64,000 bases of DNA from Patiriisocius sp047731265 (lineage in GTDB: Bacteria; Bacteroidota; Bacteroidia; Flavobacteriales; Flavobacteriaceae): positions 124,001 through 188,000 of the forward strand of contig NZ_CP159835.1 of NCBI RefSeq assembly GCF_047731265.1. Direction: 5' to 3'. The notes under the pieces were generated by a model. The model was not told the DNA's origin, did no database searches, and saw nothing but the letters and a program-made list of their open reading frames with translations. Below are positions 61,450-64,000 of the stretch, piece after piece (positions within the stretch are counted from its first letter, which is position 1; every line of letters starts with the position of its first letter). Made by a program: the position numbers and the translations under genes.

Positions 61450-62664
61450 TTAAGCAGGTATTTCTTGCCAATTCCCAATAAACTGCACGGGAGCTATTGC
61501 CGTTATTACTCCATATACATTTATTTTAGCCATTTCTGTATTATGATAATAGATATCACCTCTATTCTCAGAACTAAGTATCTGATTTATTGCAATTGAA
61601 ACATTATAGTTTCCAGCACCTAAAAGGCAATTATCTAATCCACATTTTAAAATTACTTTGCCCTGTCTCGAAAATTTAACATTCGTAACACTCGAAAATA
61701 GGTTCGCCACAATTTTAGTCTCTGCATCGATAAATGCAATACTTATAAAATATTGTGAAACTTCTTTTTTTACTTCTACGTTGATACTCATCATTAACGA
61801 ACTATTAAACTCAATTGGAATCACTTCTGAGTTTGAAATACCATTAATACTAAACTGTAAAACATCAACTAATCTATTTCCTGAAATAACTCCATCTTTA
61901 GTCCTAGTTTTAAATTTATTAAAATATGCCTCAATACCCTGAGAGACGTCATGCGAGTTTACTTCAATTTGCCCTTTATCCATTAAGATTATACGTGTAG
62001 CGGTTCTTGCTATAAGTGGCATTCCATGTGACACAAAAATAGTGGTGCAAAATTCTAACATCTTTGAAATTCTATTCAAACATTTAACCCTAAAACCAAC
62101 GTCTCCTACAGCTAAAACCTCATCAATAATTAATATGTCAGGTTCCATTTCTGAAGCAACAGCAAAACCGAGACGCACCTTCATCCCACTACTATAATTC
62201 TGCACTGGCATATCAATAAACTCTCGTATTTCAGCAAATTCAATAATATCTTCTACCTTAGCATCAATTTCCTTTTTTGTAAAACCTAGTACCGCGCCAT
62301 TGTTATAAATATTTTCTCTTCCCGTTAAGATTGGATTAAACCCTGCTCCAAGCTCTATTAAAGCACCTACTCTCCCGTTCATAGTAATCTTACCTTCATC
62401 TGGATTTATCAAGCCATTGAGCATTTTTAAGAGGGTAGATTTCCCAGCTCCGTTGTGTCCTATAAGGCCGAGACATTCTCCACGACGCAACTCAAAACTA
62501 ACATCTCGTACTGCCCAAAACTCTTTAGGGCGCAATAGATTCTCTTTTGCATTACTCCCTATATTACCAAAAATATCCTTCACCCCATACCACAGGCTGG
62601 TCTTTAGGTCTTTACAAAACTTTTTAGAAAGTCCTTCTACTTTAACCAATACTTCGTTTTCCAT
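61450..62664 (-). CDS. wzt: Polysaccharide ABC exporter ATP-binding protein (Wzt)
   Basis: ATPase of an ABC transporter moving undecaprenyl-linked O-antigen or capsule across the inner membrane. Residues 1 to about 245: Walker A GHNGAGKST, signature YSSGMKVRLGFAVA, Walker B ILIIDEVLAVGD, and GAGFNPILTGRENI typical of Wzt/TagH. Residues about 265-404 form a beta-rich Wzt_C-type domain (VLQFSINGISNSEVIP to the C-terminus) that in known systems recognises the chain end. This implies chain length is set by a terminal modification rather than by Wzy/Wzz. It starts two bases after wzm. Confidence 0.93.
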   Translation of the reverse strand: MENEVLVKVEGLSKKFCKDLKTSLWYGVKDIFGNIGSNAKENLLRPKEFWAVRDVSFELRRGECLGLIGHNGAGKSTLLKMLNGLINPDEGKITMNGRVGALIELGAGFNPILTGRENIYNNGAVLGFTKKEIDAKVEDIIEFAEIREFIDMPVQNYSSGMKVRLGFAVASEMEPDILIIDEVLAVGDVGFRVKCLNRISKMLEFCTTIFVSHGMPLIARTATRIILMDKGQIEVNSHDVSQGIEAYFNKFKTRTKDGVISGNRLVDVLQFSINGISNSEVIPIEFNSSLMMSINVEVKKEVSQYFISIAFIDAETKIVANLFSSVTNVKFSRQGKVILKCGLDNCLLGAGNYNVSIAINQILSSENRGDIYYHNTEMAKINVYGVITAIAPVQFIGNWQEIPA

Positions 62665-62666
62665 AC

Positions 62667-63515
62667 CTAGGCGCTTAATCGTTCTACAATGATGGGTATA
62701 GACACTCTATAAAAAACCAATCCTATCATAAATAATGGGATGCAAACTGCTATCACAATCAAAAAGTAAGGCAACATCGTAAAATCTGCCCCTAATATAG
62801 TATCACGTGCGGTCGTAAGAATGGGGGTAAATGGATTCCATCGCATTACCTCTCTAAACATTCCCGGTTCTTTAGGAATAGCGTACACTACCGGTGCTGC
62901 GAACATCACCAAACGCAATCCTAAAGAAATGATACTGGCAACATCATTGTATAACATCCCTATGGGCGTTATAAACAGCCCAAGAACCGTCCCAAAAAAC
63001 ACCCCGCATAATAAGATTATTGGAAACAGGAGCATCGACCATTGTGGGGAAACCCCAAAAAAGAGTAAAAAACCTACTAAAACTAAGATTTTAATCGAGC
63101 TATTAAAAATCAACTTTAAAATACCACTGACCAATAAAGCTTCCTTCGGAAAATTAATTTTACTCATTATACCTCTGGCTCCTCGTGTTGTTGCCATGGG
63201 AGAATTTATAGCTTCTATAATAATAGACCATAAAATGGTGCCCGTAAAAACAAAAATGGGATATGGCATGCCGGTATCAGAGATGGCTACGGTACCAGAA
63301 CTATTTAAAAAAATCCAGACCAAACCCGTAGTCAATGGTGTTATAAATGCCCAGAGAATCCCAAAATAACTCTGTCTATATTTTGCTTTAATGTCTCTCG
63401 TGGCAAGTTGTTTCGCCAAAAAAAAGGATCCCACAATATCTACTAAGCTCTCTTTTAAAAGCTTAAAGAGATTGTGATTATTTTCTCGTTGGTATACTTT
63501 AGTGGGTAACGACAT
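62667..63515 (-). CDS. wzm: Polysaccharide ABC exporter permease (Wzm)
   Basis: A 282-residue ABC-2 type permease, partner of Wzt. It has a cytoplasmic N-terminal segment (ATRDIKAKYRQSYFGILWAF, the coupling motif of this family) and six membrane helices, with PVVYAIPKEPGMFREVMRWN between the last ones and a basic C-terminus. It pumps lipid-linked polysaccharide to the periplasmic side. Spacing of two bases to wzt supports one operon. A TACTTTTG box 100 bases upstream may be its promoter. Confidence 0.93.
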   Translation of the reverse strand: MSLPTKVYQRENNHNLFKLLKESLVDIVGSFFLAKQLATRDIKAKYRQSYFGILWAFITPLTTGLVWIFLNSSGTVAISDTGMPYPIFVFTGTILWSIIIEAINSPMATTRGARGIMSKINFPKEALLVSGILKLIFNSSIKILVLVGFLLFFGVSPQWSMLLFPIILLCGVFFGTVLGLFITPIGMLYNDVASIISLGLRLVMFAAPVVYAIPKEPGMFREVMRWNPFTPILTTARDTILGADFTMLPYFLIVIAVCIPLFMIGLVFYRVSIPIIVERLSA

Positions 63516-63614
63516 ACATTATTTTGGGTAGTGGTCTTTGGTCGCACTAAAATACAAGTTTTGCCATACTTAAAGAACTCCTACCATTTTAGTTATTCAT
63601 AGCTTATTAAACCT

Positions 63615-63622
63615 CAAAAGTA
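63615..63622 (-). promoter_or_regulatory. TACTTTTG -7 element upstream of wzm
   Basis: Full match to TAnnTTTG in the 146-base gap between the epimerase stop and the wzm start, giving a leader of about 90 bases. A candidate main promoter for the export and assembly genes. Confidence 0.35.
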
Positions 63623-63661
63623 TTCTTCCAATGAAATTTATGACTCCATTATCTTTTACCC

Positions 63662-64000
63662 TTATGAATTCTTAAAATAATCCCAAGTAACCTTTAATCC
63701 TTGTGCTACCGAGAATTTTGGATCGTAGCCTATTAATTTTTTTGCTTTTTCGATGTTTGCTAAAGAATCACGAACGTCGCCTCTTCTTGGTGGGCCATAC
63801 AAAGCTTCTAGATTGGTGTCTGAAACTTCTTTCAAATCGCTCCAGAGTGTATTTAAGCTAATGCGATCTCCGTAGGCTATATTTACGACTTCATTATTGG
63901 CTTCGTCGCCAGAAAACATGCCACGTATGTTCGCTTGTACGGCATTTTCTACATAGGTAAAATCACGGGTTTGCTCGCCATCCCCATTCATCGTAGGTGC
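63662..64000 (-). CDS. NAD-dependent sugar-nucleotide epimerase, C-terminal part (cut by right edge)
   Basis: The final 113 codons of an extended SDR epimerase; the frame is open to the window edge, so the true start lies outside (the internal Met at 63991 is not the start). It has GDGEQTRDFTYVENAVQANI, the substrate-binding block of UDP-GlcNAc/GlcNAcA 4-epimerases (WbpP/TviC group) and related dTDP-glucose enzymes, and PPRRGDVRDSLANIEKAKKL near the end. It would supply a UDP-sugar for the polysaccharide. Substrate specificity cannot be decided without the N-terminus. Confidence 0.85.
   Translation of the reverse strand, partial: APTMNGDGEQTRDFTYVENAVQANIRGMFSGDEANNEVVNIAYGDRISLNTLWSDLKEVSDTNLEALYGPPRRGDVRDSLANIEKAKKLIGYDPKFSVAQGLKVTWDYFKNS

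Noticed and set aside
62821..63369. 182-codon open frame on the plus strand
   Set aside because: Antisense to wzm, which has all family features; its translation looks like mirrored codons and lacks any motif.
25461..64000. Insertion sequence or prophage as the cause of gene decay
   Set aside because: No transposase, integrase, terminal inverted repeats or target duplications were seen; the breaks look like deletions and frame changes.
1..64000. CRISPR arrays, tRNA or rRNA genes
   Set aside because: No regularly spaced repeats and no cloverleaf-like or rRNA-like stretches were recognised on reading both strands.

Overview
The window is AT-rich, densely packed DNA from a member of the Bacteroidota, most probably a marine Flavobacteriaceae. 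Supporting signs are promoter-like TAnnTTTG elements close to several starts, non-ATG starts, a PorV/PorQ-type outer-membrane protein, an STN/TonB-dependent receptor paired with DUF4249 lipoproteins, a CtlX-type hydrolase, a cyclophilin-FKBP fusion and an Lnb (DUF4105) lipoprotein acyltransferase. No tRNA, rRNA, CRISPR array, transposase, integrase or phage gene was seen.

Positions 1-25,350 are mostly housekeeping. They hold the 5' part of argS (running off the left edge), an unknown 143-residue protein, alanine dehydrogenase, a gene-poor stretch with small membrane proteins (about 3.6-4.7 kb), and an SDR-DUF2867 protein whose 3' end is tandemly duplicated. Next come ctlX, a YfiT/DinB-type protein, a dual immunophilin, and recQ with a degenerate zinc site. 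The plus-strand set kdsD-tatC-lptB follows. A minus-strand outer-membrane uptake operon (TonB receptor, two DUF4249 lipoproteins, an MG2-like protein) is followed by pssA, a porV-like gene and lnb.

Positions 25,461-64,000 form one very large surface-polysaccharide locus, almost entirely on the minus strand with many start/stop overlaps. Reading from the right edge, it starts with a sugar-nucleotide epimerase (cut by the edge) and the Wzm/Wzt ABC exporter. Sulfotransferases, methyltransferases, a GT-methyltransferase-methyltransferase fusion, a WbsX-type protein and a long run of GT2, GT4 and GT-B glycosyltransferases follow. A nonulosonic (sialic-acid-like) acid module, neuB-neuC-neuA plus a D-2-hydroxyacid dehydrogenase, lies inside. 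The left end carries a serine-acetyltransferase-like enzyme, an O-antigen ligase/polymerase and the initiating polyprenyl-phosphate sugar transferase. Together they could build a long, branched, sulfated and methylated, acidic glycan exported by the ABC route.

The locus is visibly in flux. It contains a gutted wecB, an N-terminal stub of an FkbM-type methyltransferase, a frameshifted sulfotransferase and an 18-codon glycosyltransferase relic. It also contains several close GT2 paralogues and one opposite-strand GT14 gene. The most unusual items are the tri-domain enzyme at 58272-60419, the dehydrogenase coupled to the CMP-sugar synthetase, and the decayed genes. No wholly new defence or mobile system could be supported.
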